In this document: positions 25,522-32,865 of the stretch, piece by piece
Layout: each line of letters begins with the position of its first letter
Numbering within the stretch: the first letter of the stretch is position 1
DNA from: Lachnospiraceae bacterium
Lineage (GTDB): Bacteria; Bacillota; Clostridia; Lachnospirales; Lachnospiraceae
Length of the DNA: 32,865 nucleotides
Assembly: GCA_024693455.1 (NCBI GenBank)
Contig: JAILKW010000223.1
Span: 1 to 32,865 of the forward strand
Direction of reading: 5' to 3'
Notes under the pieces: model-generated
The model's database searches: none
Told to the model about the DNA's origin: nothing
Seen by the model: the letters and a program-made list of their open reading frames with translations, nothing else
Position numbers and translations under genes: made by a program

Positions 25522-26271
25522 ATGGAAGATATTAAAAGAACGGCTGTCGTGACGGGAGCCGGACGCGGTATAGGACGCGCAATAGCCGTTAAGTTCGCAT
25601 CAAAGGGCTATAACGTTGTTATAAATTATGCAGGCAACGACGAGGCGGCAAACGAAACTTTAAAGCTTTGCAAAGAAACCGGTTGTGATGGTGAGTATGT
25701 ACTTGCAAAGGGAGATATTTCCGATGAGGAAGTTGTGGAGAAACTGGTTTCGGACGCTCTTGATAAGTTCAAAAGAGTTGATGTTCTTGTAAATAACGCA
25801 GGCATCACAAGGGACGGACTTGTAATGAAGATGAGTACCGAAGATTTTGACAAGGTTATTTCTACAAATCTCAGAGGTGCATTTTTAATGAGCAGAGCTG
25901 TTACCCGTCCCATGATGAAACAGCGCTACGGAAGGATCATTTCGATCTCAAGTGTAGTGGGAGTTCACGGAAATGCAGGACAGGTTAATTATTCAGCCAG
26001 CAAGGCGGGTCTTATAGGTATGTCAAAAAGTCTTGCGAAGGAGCTTGCAGCAAGGAATATTACCGCAAACGTTATCGCTCCGGGAATGATAGAGACAGAC
26101 ATGACAGAGGTAATGAGCGATAAGGCTAAGGATGCGGTTCGTGCTTCCATTCCTGCAGGACATGCGGGAGGCGCAGATGATATAGCAAATGCCGTGGCTT
26201 TTCTCGCAGCTGAGGAAAGCGGATATATCACCGGACAGGTTCTCGGTGTCGACGGCGGTATGGGAATGTGA
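25522..26271 (+). CDS. fabG: 3-oxoacyl-ACP reductase
   Basis: FabG reduces 3-ketoacyl-ACP with NADPH. It is a classical short-chain dehydrogenase: cofactor loop TGAGRGIGRAIA (11-22), NNAG (91-94), and catalytic Ser144, Tyr157 and Lys161 (NYSASKAG). The family-typical C-terminus is GQVLGVDGGMGM. It has 249 residues. ACGGAGG precedes the ATG. In-operon placement between fabD and fabF supports FabG over other short-chain reductases. Confidence 0.97.
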   Translation: MEDIKRTAVVTGAGRGIGRAIAVKFASKGYNVVINYAGNDEAANETLKLCKETGCDGEYVLAKGDISDEEVVEKLVSDALDKFKRVDVLVNNAGITRDGLVMKMSTEDFDKVISTNLRGAFLMSRAVTRPMMKQRYGRIISISSVVGVHGNAGQVNYSASKAGLIGMSKSLAKELAARNITANVIAPGMIETDMTEVMSDKAKDAVRASIPAGHAGGADDIANAVAFLAAEESGYITGQVLGVDGGMGM

Positions 26272-26291
26272 TTGATAACGGAGAAAAGGAT

Positions 26292-27563
26292 ATGGTGGAA
26301 AAAAGAAGAGTAGTTGTAACAGGTCTTGGAACAATTAATCCTACCGGTAATTCCGTTGAGGAAAGCTGGGAGAGTATTAAAAACAGCAAGTCCGGAGTAG
26401 GACTTATAAGCGCTTTTGATACCACGGATTTCAAGATCAAGGTTGCAGCGGAAGTAAAAGATTTTAAACCGGAGACAAAACTTGAGAAAAAAGAACTTCG
26501 TCATATGGAGAGGTTTACAAAGCTTGCTCTTTATGCAGCTGAAGAAGCATTAAATGACAGCGGTCTCTGCGAAAGTGATGAGGAATTTACATTTAATTCA
26601 CAGCTTACCAAGGCTGATCCCGAAAGGGTCGGTGTTATCATCTCCTGCGGGATAGGCGGACTTGAAGGTATCGAGACTCAGAGCAGAAGAGGTTACGAAA
26701 AAGGTTACGATAAGGTAAGTCCTTTCTTCGTACCCATGGTAATATCCAATATGGCAGCAGCAAGGGTAGCCATTTATCACGGTCTTAAGGGAATGTGTAC
26801 CTGTCCTGTTACAGCTTGTGCAGGCGGCAGCAATGCTATAGGTGATGCGTTAAACCGTATCAGATTCGGTTATGAAGATGTAATGCTCTGCGGTGGTACG
26901 GAGAGCTGTATCTCACCCCTCGGTATCGGCGGATTCCAGAATATGAAAGCTCTTTCCGATACGGAAGATCCCGCAAGGGCAAGTATTCCTTTTGATAAGG
27001 ACAGAAACGGATTTGTAATGGGCGAAGGAAGCGGAATTATCGTACTCGAAGAGTATGAGCATGCCAAAGCAAGAGGAGCTCATATATATGCTGAGCTTGT
27101 AGGATACGGCAGCAACTGTGACGCTTATCATATTACATCACCTTCACCTGACGGAGCGGGCGGAGCAGCCTGCATGAGACTTGCCATAAAGGATGCGGAA
27201 ATAGAAGCATCTTCGATTGATTATATCAATGCTCACGGAACTTCAACACATCTTAACGATCTTTACGAAACCATGGCTATCAAGTCTGTTTTCGGAGACA
27301 GTGCAAAAGATCTTTTGGTTTCAAGTACCAAGTCGATGACAGGTCATCTTCTTGGCGGAGCAGGCGGAGTAGAGGCAGTATTTTCGGTTAAGGCACTTGA
27401 GGACGGATTTGTACCGCCTACAGTGGGACTTCAGGAAACAGAACCGGAGATGGATCTTAATTATGTTCCGGGTAAAGGAATTGAAAAAGAGCTTAATTAT
27501 GTATTGAGCAACAGTCTTGGTTTTGGCGGTCATAATGCCTGCCTTATATTTAAGAGGGTATGA
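26292..27563 (+). CDS. fabF: Beta-ketoacyl-ACP synthase II
   Basis: FabF performs the elongating condensation of acyl-ACP with malonyl-ACP. The Cys-His-His triad is intact: Cys176 in VTACAGGSNAIGDAL, His315 in NAHGTSTHLND, and His352 in SMTGHLLGGAGG. The start is ATG 26292, with GGAG 8 nt upstream. The ORF-track start at 26268 is a GTG overlapping the fabG stop with no ribosome site. The product is 423 residues. Its stop TGA lies 2 bases before the preferred fabZ start. Confidence 0.96.
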   Translation: MVEKRRVVVTGLGTINPTGNSVEESWESIKNSKSGVGLISAFDTTDFKIKVAAEVKDFKPETKLEKKELRHMERFTKLALYAAEEALNDSGLCESDEEFTFNSQLTKADPERVGVIISCGIGGLEGIETQSRRGYEKGYDKVSPFFVPMVISNMAAARVAIYHGLKGMCTCPVTACAGGSNAIGDALNRIRFGYEDVMLCGGTESCISPLGIGGFQNMKALSDTEDPARASIPFDKDRNGFVMGEGSGIIVLEEYEHAKARGAHIYAELVGYGSNCDAYHITSPSPDGAGGAACMRLAIKDAEIEASSIDYINAHGTSTHLNDLYETMAIKSVFGDSAKDLLVSSTKSMTGHLLGGAGGVEAVFSVKALEDGFVPPTVGLQETEPEMDLNYVPGKGIEKELNYVLSNSLGFGGHNACLIFKRV

Positions 27564-27565
27564 TA

Positions 27566-28018
27566 ATGATAGAAGAAAGAGAAGAAAAAAAGGGACTTAC
27601 TGCTGAGGAGATAGCAGAAATTCTTCCTCACAGATATCCTTTTGCATTGGTTGATCGCATTATAGATCATGAACCGGGAAGCTGGGCTGTAGGCAGAAAA
27701 TGTGTCAGCATGGATGAGCCTTTCTTTCAGGGACATTTTCCCGGAAAGCCTCTTATGCCGGGTGTACTTATTATTGAGGCACTTGCTCAAACGGGAGCTG
27801 TTGCGGTTCTCTCACTTCCGGAAAATAAAGGTAAGATCGCCGTATTCGGCGGTATCAAAAATGCCAGGTTTAAAAAACCCGTAGTACCCGGAGATGTACT
27901 TGAACTCAGATCGGAGATGCTCAGAAGCAGGGGACCGGTAGGAGTCGCAGAAGGACAGGCTTTTGTGGACGGACAACTTGTGGCAAGAGCAGAGATTACT
28001 TTTTCTATTTTAGGATAG
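27566..28018 (+). CDS. fabZ: 3-hydroxyacyl-ACP dehydratase
   Basis: FabZ removes water from 3-hydroxyacyl-ACP to give the enoyl-ACP used by FabK. It has a hotdog fold with catalytic His57 in GHFPGKPLMPGV and Glu71 in IIEALAQTG; the N-terminal ILPHRYPFALVD is typical. Start: GAGGG is 7 nt from ATG 27566 but only 1 nt from ATG 27560, so 27566 is preferred (150 residues). No FabA or FabM is in the window, so how unsaturated chains are made, if at all, is not answered here. Confidence 0.96.
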   Translation: MIEEREEKKGLTAEEIAEILPHRYPFALVDRIIDHEPGSWAVGRKCVSMDEPFFQGHFPGKPLMPGVLIIEALAQTGAVAVLSLPENKGKIAVFGGIKNARFKKPVVPGDVLELRSEMLRSRGPVGVAEGQAFVDGQLVARAEITFSILG

Positions 28019-28029
28019 TGGAGGAGATT

Positions 28030-28473
28030 ATGCTTGCGACTGCGTTTAAACAGTTATACGAAAAACTCAGATTGCATTTTTACATGTCGATATTCTCAAA
28101 CTGTGAGGATAAGGAAGAGACTCTTACGACGATGGAATCTTTCAGCATGGAAGTGATCAACGCTTTGGGTAAACCAACTGTGGCGAGGTTTGCCAAAGTA
28201 CTTGGTCTTTCATCACCCAATGCCGCCCACAGGATCAAGACTCTTATTCAAAAGGGTTATATCGAAAAAGTCCAATCCGAAGAAGACGGCAGAGAGTTTT
28301 ACCTGAAGCCTACAAAGAAATATACGGACTATTGCCTGATCAAAGAAGACTATATTAATCTTCTCATGGATCGGTGCAAGCAAAGATTTGAACCGGACGA
28401 TTACAATAAGCTTGAAGAGATGCTAACGATAATCAGTAAGGAGCTTATGCCCGAAATAAACGGTGTACTTTGA
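28030..28473 (+). CDS. MarR-like winged-helix regulator at the end of the fab operon
   Basis: This is a 147-residue helical protein. Its winged-helix core lies at about 49-93: TVARFAKVLGLSSPNAAHRI as helix-turn-helix, then GYIEKVQSEEDGREFYLKPT as the wing. Helical N- and C-terminal ends are suited to dimer formation. GGAGGAG is 3 nt before ATG 28030; the upstream GTG at 28018 overlaps the fabZ stop and is unlikely. Its position as last gene of the operon suggests autoregulation of fatty-acid synthesis, the role FabT (also MarR family) plays in streptococci and relatives. In those operons fabT is usually near the front, so I do not call it fabT. Its stop directly abuts the mnmA stop. Confidence 0.8.
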   Translation: MLATAFKQLYEKLRLHFYMSIFSNCEDKEETLTTMESFSMEVINALGKPTVARFAKVLGLSSPNAAHRIKTLIQKGYIEKVQSEEDGREFYLKPTKKYTDYCLIKEDYINLLMDRCKQRFEPDDYNKLEEMLTIISKELMPEINGVL

Positions 28474-29535
28474 TCAGTCGGATCCGTTAGATAAGATAAT
28501 GCGGGCGCCTCCGGCAACATAGTCACCGTCGTAGAGGACTATTGCCTGACCGGGTGTGGCAGCTCTTACGGGAGATTCAAAAAATACTTTTATCTGTGAG
28601 TCTGATATAGTACTTATATGACAAGGTGTAGCCTTATGGCTATACCTTGTTTTTGCGTAATAGAGTTTATCCGGCAAAAAAGCGGTTTCGCCCATATAAT
28701 TAATGTTGTCGGCAGTAACGGTGTTTGTGAAGACGAGGGACTCATCACCCAAAGTCACCTCATTGGTCTTGGGATCTATCCTCGAAACAAAGACCGGTTT
28801 CCCCAGTGCAATGCCAAGTCCCTTGCGCTGCCCTAAGGTATAACAATGTATGCCCCGGTGTTCTCCTAAAACTTGTCCGGTTTCGGATATAAAATTTCCT
28901 TTGGGAGGGATCCGTCCCGGAGCTTCACGACGTAAAAATGCGGCATAATCATTGTCGGGGATGAAGCAGATATCCTGACTGTCATGTTTATGCGCAACCG
29001 GAAGACCGGCCTTTTCGGCTATCGCACGTATCTCATCCTTAGTGTATGCCCCTATGGGAAATATGGTATGGGACAACTGTTCCTGTGTCAGATTGTATAA
29101 AACATATGACTGGTCCTTCCCGGTCTGATCAGCGTTTTTTACCGTATATCTTCCGTTTGGAAGTTGAATGACAAACGCATAATGACCGGTAGCCACATAA
29201 TAAGCATCCCGTGATCTTGCAGCCAAAGTAAGAGCCTTCCATTTACACATACGGTTGCAAATAGTACAGGGATTGGGTGTAATACCGCAAAGATAACTGT
29301 CTATAAAAGGCTCGATCACATTGTTACGAAAACCCGGGGCAAAATCGTAAACAAAAAAGGGTATATCAAGCATTTCGGCTACACGTTTGGCATCATTTAC
29401 GTCCTCGCCCGGTCCGTTCCATTTAAAATTGATCATCACACCTGTGACATCATAGCCTTTTTCTTTTAAAAGCAGAGCACTTACGGAGGAATCTACCCCT
29501 CCTGACATGCCCACTAAAACTTTATTTTTGTCCAT
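28474..29535 (-). CDS. mnmA: tRNA-specific 2-thiouridylase
   Basis: MnmA puts sulfur on U34 of Lys, Glu and Gln tRNAs. The PP-loop ATP site is VGMSGGVDSS (8-17). Cys93 in NPCTICNR and Cys190 in SQDICFIP correspond to the two catalytic cysteines of the family. The C-terminal beta domain ends VAGGARIILS. It has 353 residues, normal length. The promoter is on the minus strand upstream. Its stop codon directly abuts the stop of the converging MarR gene, so the two transcripts must overlap. The best terminator of the fab operon lies inside this coding sequence. Confidence 0.97.
   Translation of the reverse strand: MDKNKVLVGMSGGVDSSVSALLLKEKGYDVTGVMINFKWNGPGEDVNDAKRVAEMLDIPFFVYDFAPGFRNNVIEPFIDSYLCGITPNPCTICNRMCKWKALTLAARSRDAYYVATGHYAFVIQLPNGRYTVKNADQTGKDQSYVLYNLTQEQLSHTIFPIGAYTKDEIRAIAEKAGLPVAHKHDSQDICFIPDNDYAAFLRREAPGRIPPKGNFISETGQVLGEHRGIHCYTLGQRKGLGIALGKPVFVSRIDPKTNEVTLGDESLVFTNTVTADNINYMGETAFLPDKLYYAKTRYSHKATPCHISTISDSQIKVFFESPVRAATPGQAIVLYDGDYVAGGARIILSNGSD
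28621..28654 (+). terminator. Probable terminator of the fab operon, nested inside mnmA
   Basis: On the plus strand: ACAAGGTGTAGCC, loop TTAT, GGCTATACCTTGT, then TTTT. The stem is 13 bp with one G-T pair, and the T-run is five including the last stem base. It lies about 150 bases beyond the MarR stop, entirely within mnmA (antisense). On the minus strand the hairpin has no T-tract, so mnmA itself would not be terminated. Confidence 0.75.
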
Positions 29536-29565
29536 ATGTCGTACCTCTCAATATTATTGGGCCTT

Positions 29566-29594
29566 ATTATACCAATATATTGTGATTTTGAAAA
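29566..29594 (-). promoter_or_regulatory. Promoter of mnmA
   Basis: On the minus strand, TTTTCA and a perfect TATAAT are separated by 17 bp, about 30 bases upstream of the mnmA ATG. Confidence 0.7.
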
Positions 29595-29624
29595 TACATA
29601 AGTCTGATATCGGAATTTTCTTTC

Positions 29625-29653
29625 TTGCGGATTTAATTTTTACATAGTAAAAT
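29625..29653 (+). promoter_or_regulatory. Probable promoter of the S1-domain / DUF815 gene run
   Basis: TTGCGG and TAAAAT are separated by 17 bp, 39 bases before the S1-protein start. An alternative nearby is TTTACA with TATGCA at 16 bp. Unlike the two other divergent pairs in the window, this promoter does not overlap the mnmA promoter. Confidence 0.5.
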
Positions 29654-29692
29654 AACTGTGTATGCAAATAAACTTCAAAAAAGGAGAGGAAA

Positions 29693-30619
29693 ATGGCTGA
29701 AGAATCAATGAAAGATTTTGAGCAGGAGATCAACAATTCTGTTCGCAAGGTTTATGAAGGAGATATAATGACCGGAACAGTCATCGGGATAAGCGATGAT
29801 GAGGTTACATTAGATCTTAATTATTATGCACAGGGAATCATTAAGGCGGAGAATTTATCAAATGATCCCGGATTTCGCGCAACCGAACAGCTTTCATACG
29901 GTCAGAAGCTTTCCGCTAAGGTTATCGCCCTTGACGATGGCAACGGTAACCTTGAACTTTCCATTAAGGAGGCAGATGATGACCTCGCCTGGGAAAAGCT
30001 TGCAAAGTTAAAAGAAGATAATCAGATAATAAATGTAAAGGTTCGAGAAGCGGTTAAGGGAGGCCTGGTTGCATTTGCCGAGGGACTCAGAGGCTTTATT
30101 CCCGCTTCACAGGTATCCACCTCTTTTGTAGAAGATCTTTCCTCATATGTTGGTAAAGACCTTCCTGTCATAGTAAGGGATATCAATCAGAACAAAAAGC
30201 AGGTTATCCTTTCCGCAAAAGAGGTTCAGCTTGAGAGGGAAAGACAGGAGCACGATCATAAGATCGCAATGCTTGCACCCGGAGAGATAGTAGAGGGTGT
30301 GGTTGAGAGTATTCAGTCTTACGGTGCTTTTGTAGATATAGGAGACGGTATTTCCGGTCTTATCCATATATCCCAGCTCGCAGCCAAGAGAGTCAACTCC
30401 GTAAATGAAGTTCTTAAAGAAGGGCAGAAGGTACGTGCCAAGATAATAAATACAAATGACGGAAAGGTATCTCTTTCGATCCGCGCGATAGAAGAAGAGG
30501 AAGCACCTCAGAGAGCAAAGGAAGAGGAAGAGAAGGTATCAAAAGAGATAGCAGAGTACTCGGATAAGGGAGAGGCTTCCACTTCTCTCGGAGATCTGCT
30601 TAAGGGTATAAAACTTTGA
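29693..30619 (+). CDS. Three-S1-domain RNA-binding protein (ribosomal S1-like)
   Basis: Three S1/OB-fold RNA-binding domains lie at about 21-92, 108-176 and 195-264. The third is the best match ([30 protein letters not shown]). It has 308 residues, far shorter than six-domain proteobacterial S1 and closer to the short S1-like proteins of Firmicutes (B. subtilis YpfD type). The C-terminal ~45 residues are Glu/Lys-rich and probably flexible. AAGGAGAGG precedes the ATG. It likely acts in translation or mRNA binding. The downstream ATPase starts on the last base of its stop, so the two are translationally coupled. I do not assign rpsA because ribosome association cannot be shown. Confidence 0.88.
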   Translation: MAEESMKDFEQEINNSVRKVYEGDIMTGTVIGISDDEVTLDLNYYAQGIIKAENLSNDPGFRATEQLSYGQKLSAKVIALDDGNGNLELSIKEADDDLAWEKLAKLKEDNQIINVKVREAVKGGLVAFAEGLRGFIPASQVSTSFVEDLSSYVGKDLPVIVRDINQNKKQVILSAKEVQLERERQEHDHKIAMLAPGEIVEGVVESIQSYGAFVDIGDGISGLIHISQLAAKRVNSVNEVLKEGQKVRAKIINTNDGKVSLSIRAIEEEEAPQRAKEEEEKVSKEIAEYSDKGEASTSLGDLLKGIKL

Positions 30620-31917
30620 TGAAAAAACTTATTTCGGAACTTATTATTTATCGGGAGTTGCCGGACGGAGATATTTTATACAGGATGGCGGATATATGCG
30701 AAAGGCTGGCGGAGGATGATAAGGAGAATCTGATATCGGACTTATATTCCTGTATTCACAGTCTCCTCGATATTGCCACCCGTTACGGTTTCGATGGTAA
30801 TCTCTGGCAGAACTACCTTACTTATCTTCTTGTCATGACAGAGACTCCGTTCACCCTGGTTTGCGAAAAAGAGGGGGCGAAAGAGGGATCTGTCAACAGG
30901 CTGGCATTAAGTGACCTTAAGATATTCAGGGAATTATTCGAATACGATTTTGGCAAAATAGAAGAAGTCCTGGGTATAGACAGTATGTCCGTGATCTGCG
31001 ATTATCATGCCCTCGTTAAAAAGGAAAGGATCTACAACAAAGAAGTCAGTGAAAAGGTAAGATTTCTTTGCGATCGTCTTACGGGAACTGCCAATGCACA
31101 GGAAATGTTTGACGTGATTACAGAGTTTTACAGGGACTTCGGTGTTGGCAAGCTGGGCATGAATAAGGCTTTCAGGATAAGTGAGGATACAGATAAAGAG
31201 TTCCTTATCCCTATCACGACCACGATGGATGTTACTCTTGATGATCTGGTGGGATATGATGCACAGAAGCAAAAGCTTATTTCAAACACCGAGGCTTTTG
31301 TTTCGGGCAGAAAGGCCAACAACGTTCTTTTATACGGAGACGCCGGTACGGGAAAATCCACAAGCATCAAAGCCATTCTTAACCAATACTATGATCGCGG
31401 ATTAAGAATGATCGAAATATATAAACATCAATTCAGAGAACTGTCGAGAGTTATATCCGAAGTAAAAAACAGGAATTATAAGTTCATCATATATATGGAT
31501 GATCTTTCCTTTGAAGAATTTGAAACGGACTATAAATATCTTAAGGCCGTTATAGAGGGCGGACTTGAGGTAAGACCCGACAATGTACTTATATACGCTA
31601 CAAGCAACAGAAGACATCTTATAAGAGAGACCTGGTCTGACAAAAGGGATGCAGATCCCGATGATATCCATCATAATGACACGATTCAGGAAAAGCTTTC
31701 ACTGGCATCGCGATTTGGTATATCTATAGGATATTTCAGACCGAACCCGGATCAGTTTAAAAAGATAGTTACGGAACTTGCGGCAAGACACGGTGAACTT
31801 AAATTGAGTGAAGAAGAACTGCTTAAAAAAGCGAACATCTGGGAAATGAGTCATGGGGGACTTTCAGGAAGAGTCGCACAGCAGTTCATAGATGATCTAC
31901 TGGCTCAGAACATATAA
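30619..31917 (+). CDS. DUF815-family AAA+ ATPase
   Basis: The C-terminal half is a AAA+ ATPase: [17 protein letters not shown] (about 212), Walker [11 protein letters not shown] (about 239), Walker [12 protein letters not shown] (about 288), and sensor-1-like [11 protein letters not shown]. This matches the DUF815 family, whose function is poorly known. The N-terminal ~200 residues are helical with no recognisable motif. The start is ATG 30619, sharing its A with the TGA stop of the S1 gene. The TTG at 30616 is less likely. The nearest ribosome-like site (AAGGG) is 12 nt away, so expression probably depends on coupling. DUF815 proteins are usually single-gene annotations, so the tight link to an S1 protein is a functional hint only. 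Confidence 0.88.
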   Translation: MKKLISELIIYRELPDGDILYRMADICERLAEDDKENLISDLYSCIHSLLDIATRYGFDGNLWQNYLTYLLVMTETPFTLVCEKEGAKEGSVNRLALSDLKIFRELFEYDFGKIEEVLGIDSMSVICDYHALVKKERIYNKEVSEKVRFLCDRLTGTANAQEMFDVITEFYRDFGVGKLGMNKAFRISEDTDKEFLIPITTTMDVTLDDLVGYDAQKQKLISNTEAFVSGRKANNVLLYGDAGTGKSTSIKAILNQYYDRGLRMIEIYKHQFRELSRVISEVKNRNYKFIIYMDDLSFEEFETDYKYLKAVIEGGLEVRPDNVLIYATSNRRHLIRETWSDKRDADPDDIHHNDTIQEKLSLASRFGISIGYFRPNPDQFKKIVTELAARHGELKLSEEELLKKANIWEMSHGGLSGRVAQQFIDDLLAQNI

Positions 31918-31936
31918 ACAAAATGAGGAGGTTATT

Positions 31937-32356
31937 ATGGGAAGCAGAGAGAGGTTTGAAGAGTTTTACAGATTAAACAAGGGATTCAGTGCATTTTACG
32001 GAGCTCTTGCAGGCTTGCTGGATCTATCCGGAAGTGAGTTTGCAGTATTTTATACCATCAAGGCTTACGGGGAAGGATGCGCACAGAAAGATGTTTGTGA
32101 GTACTGTATGATTTCGAAGCAGACCGTAAGCTCGGGAATCGAAGGTATGGTTCGTAAAAAACTCGTTACTTTAAAACCGGGCAAAGGACGTCTTCAGGAG
32201 ATTTATCTTACCGCCAAGGGCAGGAAGATAATGGATGAAAAACTTTCTCTGGTAGAAAATGCCGAGAACAAGGCATATGGTAAATTGTCAAAAACTGAAC
32301 AGGAACAGCTTAATGATCTTATGGAGAAGTTTTTGAATGCATTACACGGAAACTAA
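31937..32356 (+). CDS. MarR-family transcriptional regulator
   Basis: A 139-residue winged-helix protein: CAQKDVCEYCMISKQTVSSG forms the helix-turn-helix (about 48-67) and KLVTLKPGKGRLQEIYLTAKG the wing with the family-typical LTxxG. Three cysteines in a short span (Cys48, Cys54, Cys57) are unusual and could allow thiol-based sensing. GAGGAGG lies 5 nt before ATG 31937; the 31892 start in the ORF track lies inside the ATPase gene. It follows the ATPase by 19 bases and precedes a PAS-GGDEF gene by 18 bases, so it is probably in the same transcript. Confidence 0.9.
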   Translation: MGSRERFEEFYRLNKGFSAFYGALAGLLDLSGSEFAVFYTIKAYGEGCAQKDVCEYCMISKQTVSSGIEGMVRKKLVTLKPGKGRLQEIYLTAKGRKIMDEKLSLVENAENKAYGKLSKTEQEQLNDLMEKFLNALHGN

Positions 32357-32374
32357 TTTTTGAAAGGAAAGCAT

Positions 32375-32865
32375 ATGAGTATAGAAGATAAAAGAAAATC
32401 TATGCTTGACAAGCTTTTTAGAGCTTTCTCCATAACATCCGAGGGCAGTTACGTTTACGTTACGGATTTAAAAACGGGTTTATCAAGATGGGCAAAAGAA
32501 GCGGTTGAATATTTTGATCTTAGCGGTGAATATATGTCTGACGCCGGTGAGCAGTGGGCAGAACTGGTTCATCCGGATGACAGGGAGATGTATGATAAAG
32601 ACATCGGTGAAGTGTTTTCAGGTCAAAAGGATTCTCACGATCTTCAATACAGAGCATCCAGCAGAGACGGTTCTTATGTGGTTGTTGCCTGTCATGGTGT
32701 AATAATCACTGATGTGGACGATAACCCTGATTTTTTTGCCGGAGCGATAGTTAACTACGGTATTCAAAACAGCAGAGACAGTGTTACGGGACTAAAAAAC
32801 CTATACGGATTTTTCAATGATCTTAAGAATCATCGTGTAGAAGAAAGAGCAGCCAATGTTATGCT
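32375..32865 (+). CDS. PAS domain-GGDEF family signalling protein (3' truncated)
   Basis: This gene is absent from the ORF track because the window ends before its stop. It starts at ATG 32375 after GAAAGGAAAGC and stays open for 163 codons. Residues about 20-130 form a PAS fold (WAELVHPDDREMYDKDI and YRASSRDGSYVVVACHGVI). Then DSVTGLKNLYGFFNDL follows, matching the start of a GGDEF domain (D-x-L/V-TGLxNxxxF). The GGDEF signature itself lies beyond the window, so diguanylate cyclase activity cannot be judged; an EAL domain could also follow. It lacks membrane segments in the visible part, so it is probably a cytosolic sensor. Confidence 0.82.
   Translation, partial: MSIEDKRKSMLDKLFRAFSITSEGSYVYVTDLKTGLSRWAKEAVEYFDLSGEYMSDAGEQWAELVHPDDREMYDKDIGEVFSGQKDSHDLQYRASSRDGSYVVVACHGVIITDVDDNPDFFAGAIVNYGIQNSRDSVTGLKNLYGFFNDLKNHRVEERAANVM

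Overview
The window looks like chromosomal DNA from a Gram-positive, low-to-medium GC anaerobe of the Lachnospiraceae (Butyrivibrio-type). This is inferred from four things: FabK instead of FabI as the enoyl-ACP reductase; a class B sortase with a family-typical cytosolic N-terminal extension; an LtaS-like polymer synthase; and secreted MBG/Fn3, BspA-LRR and GHL10 proteins. Gene density is high, no gene-free stretch exceeds about 170 bases, and I see no tRNA, rRNA, CRISPR array or insertion sequence.

Bases 1-6.5 kb are cell-surface genes. They hold the 3' end of a secreted MBG-repeat/Fn3 protein, a class B sortase, a BspA-type leucine-rich-repeat protein ending in a sortase-like sorting signal (TPKTA, hydrophobic segment, basic tail), and, convergently, an LtaS-family alkaline-phosphatase-fold enzyme. 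Bases 6.5-9.9 kb hold an EamA/DMT-type permease and an 814-residue membrane-anchored protein of unknown function.

Bases 9.9-16.8 kb hold the housekeeping pair pth-mfd on the minus strand. It diverges from a GHL10 (DUF187) exported hydrolase-like protein, and a PrsA/SurA-like lipoprotein follows. The pth and GHL10 promoters appear to share one palindromic -10 element. Bases 16.9-20.3 kb hold a heterodimeric ABC exporter with one degenerate and one canonical ATPase site.

Bases 20.4-28.65 kb are the centrepiece: a type II fatty-acid synthesis operon acpP-accD-accA-fabH-fabK-fabD-fabG-fabF-fabZ-marR. It has a near-consensus promoter, an intercistronic hairpin after acpP, tightly packed or overlapping genes, and a terminal MarR-like regulator that probably autoregulates the operon. 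accB and accC are absent, so the carboxylase must be completed by genes elsewhere. The best candidate terminator lies inside the convergent mnmA gene, on the antisense strand.

Bases 28.5-32.9 kb hold mnmA (minus strand) and, divergently, a run of a three-S1-domain RNA-binding protein, a DUF815 AAA+ ATPase, a MarR regulator and the start of a PAS-GGDEF signalling protein cut by the window edge. That last gene is missing from the ORF track because it has no stop in the window.

I found no strong case for a wholly new defence or mobile system. The most interesting items are regulatory and architectural: the shared -10 palindrome, the terminator nested in mnmA, the repeats at the acpP promoter, the sortase/substrate pair, and the unknown 814-residue protein with a possible inactive C39-like end.
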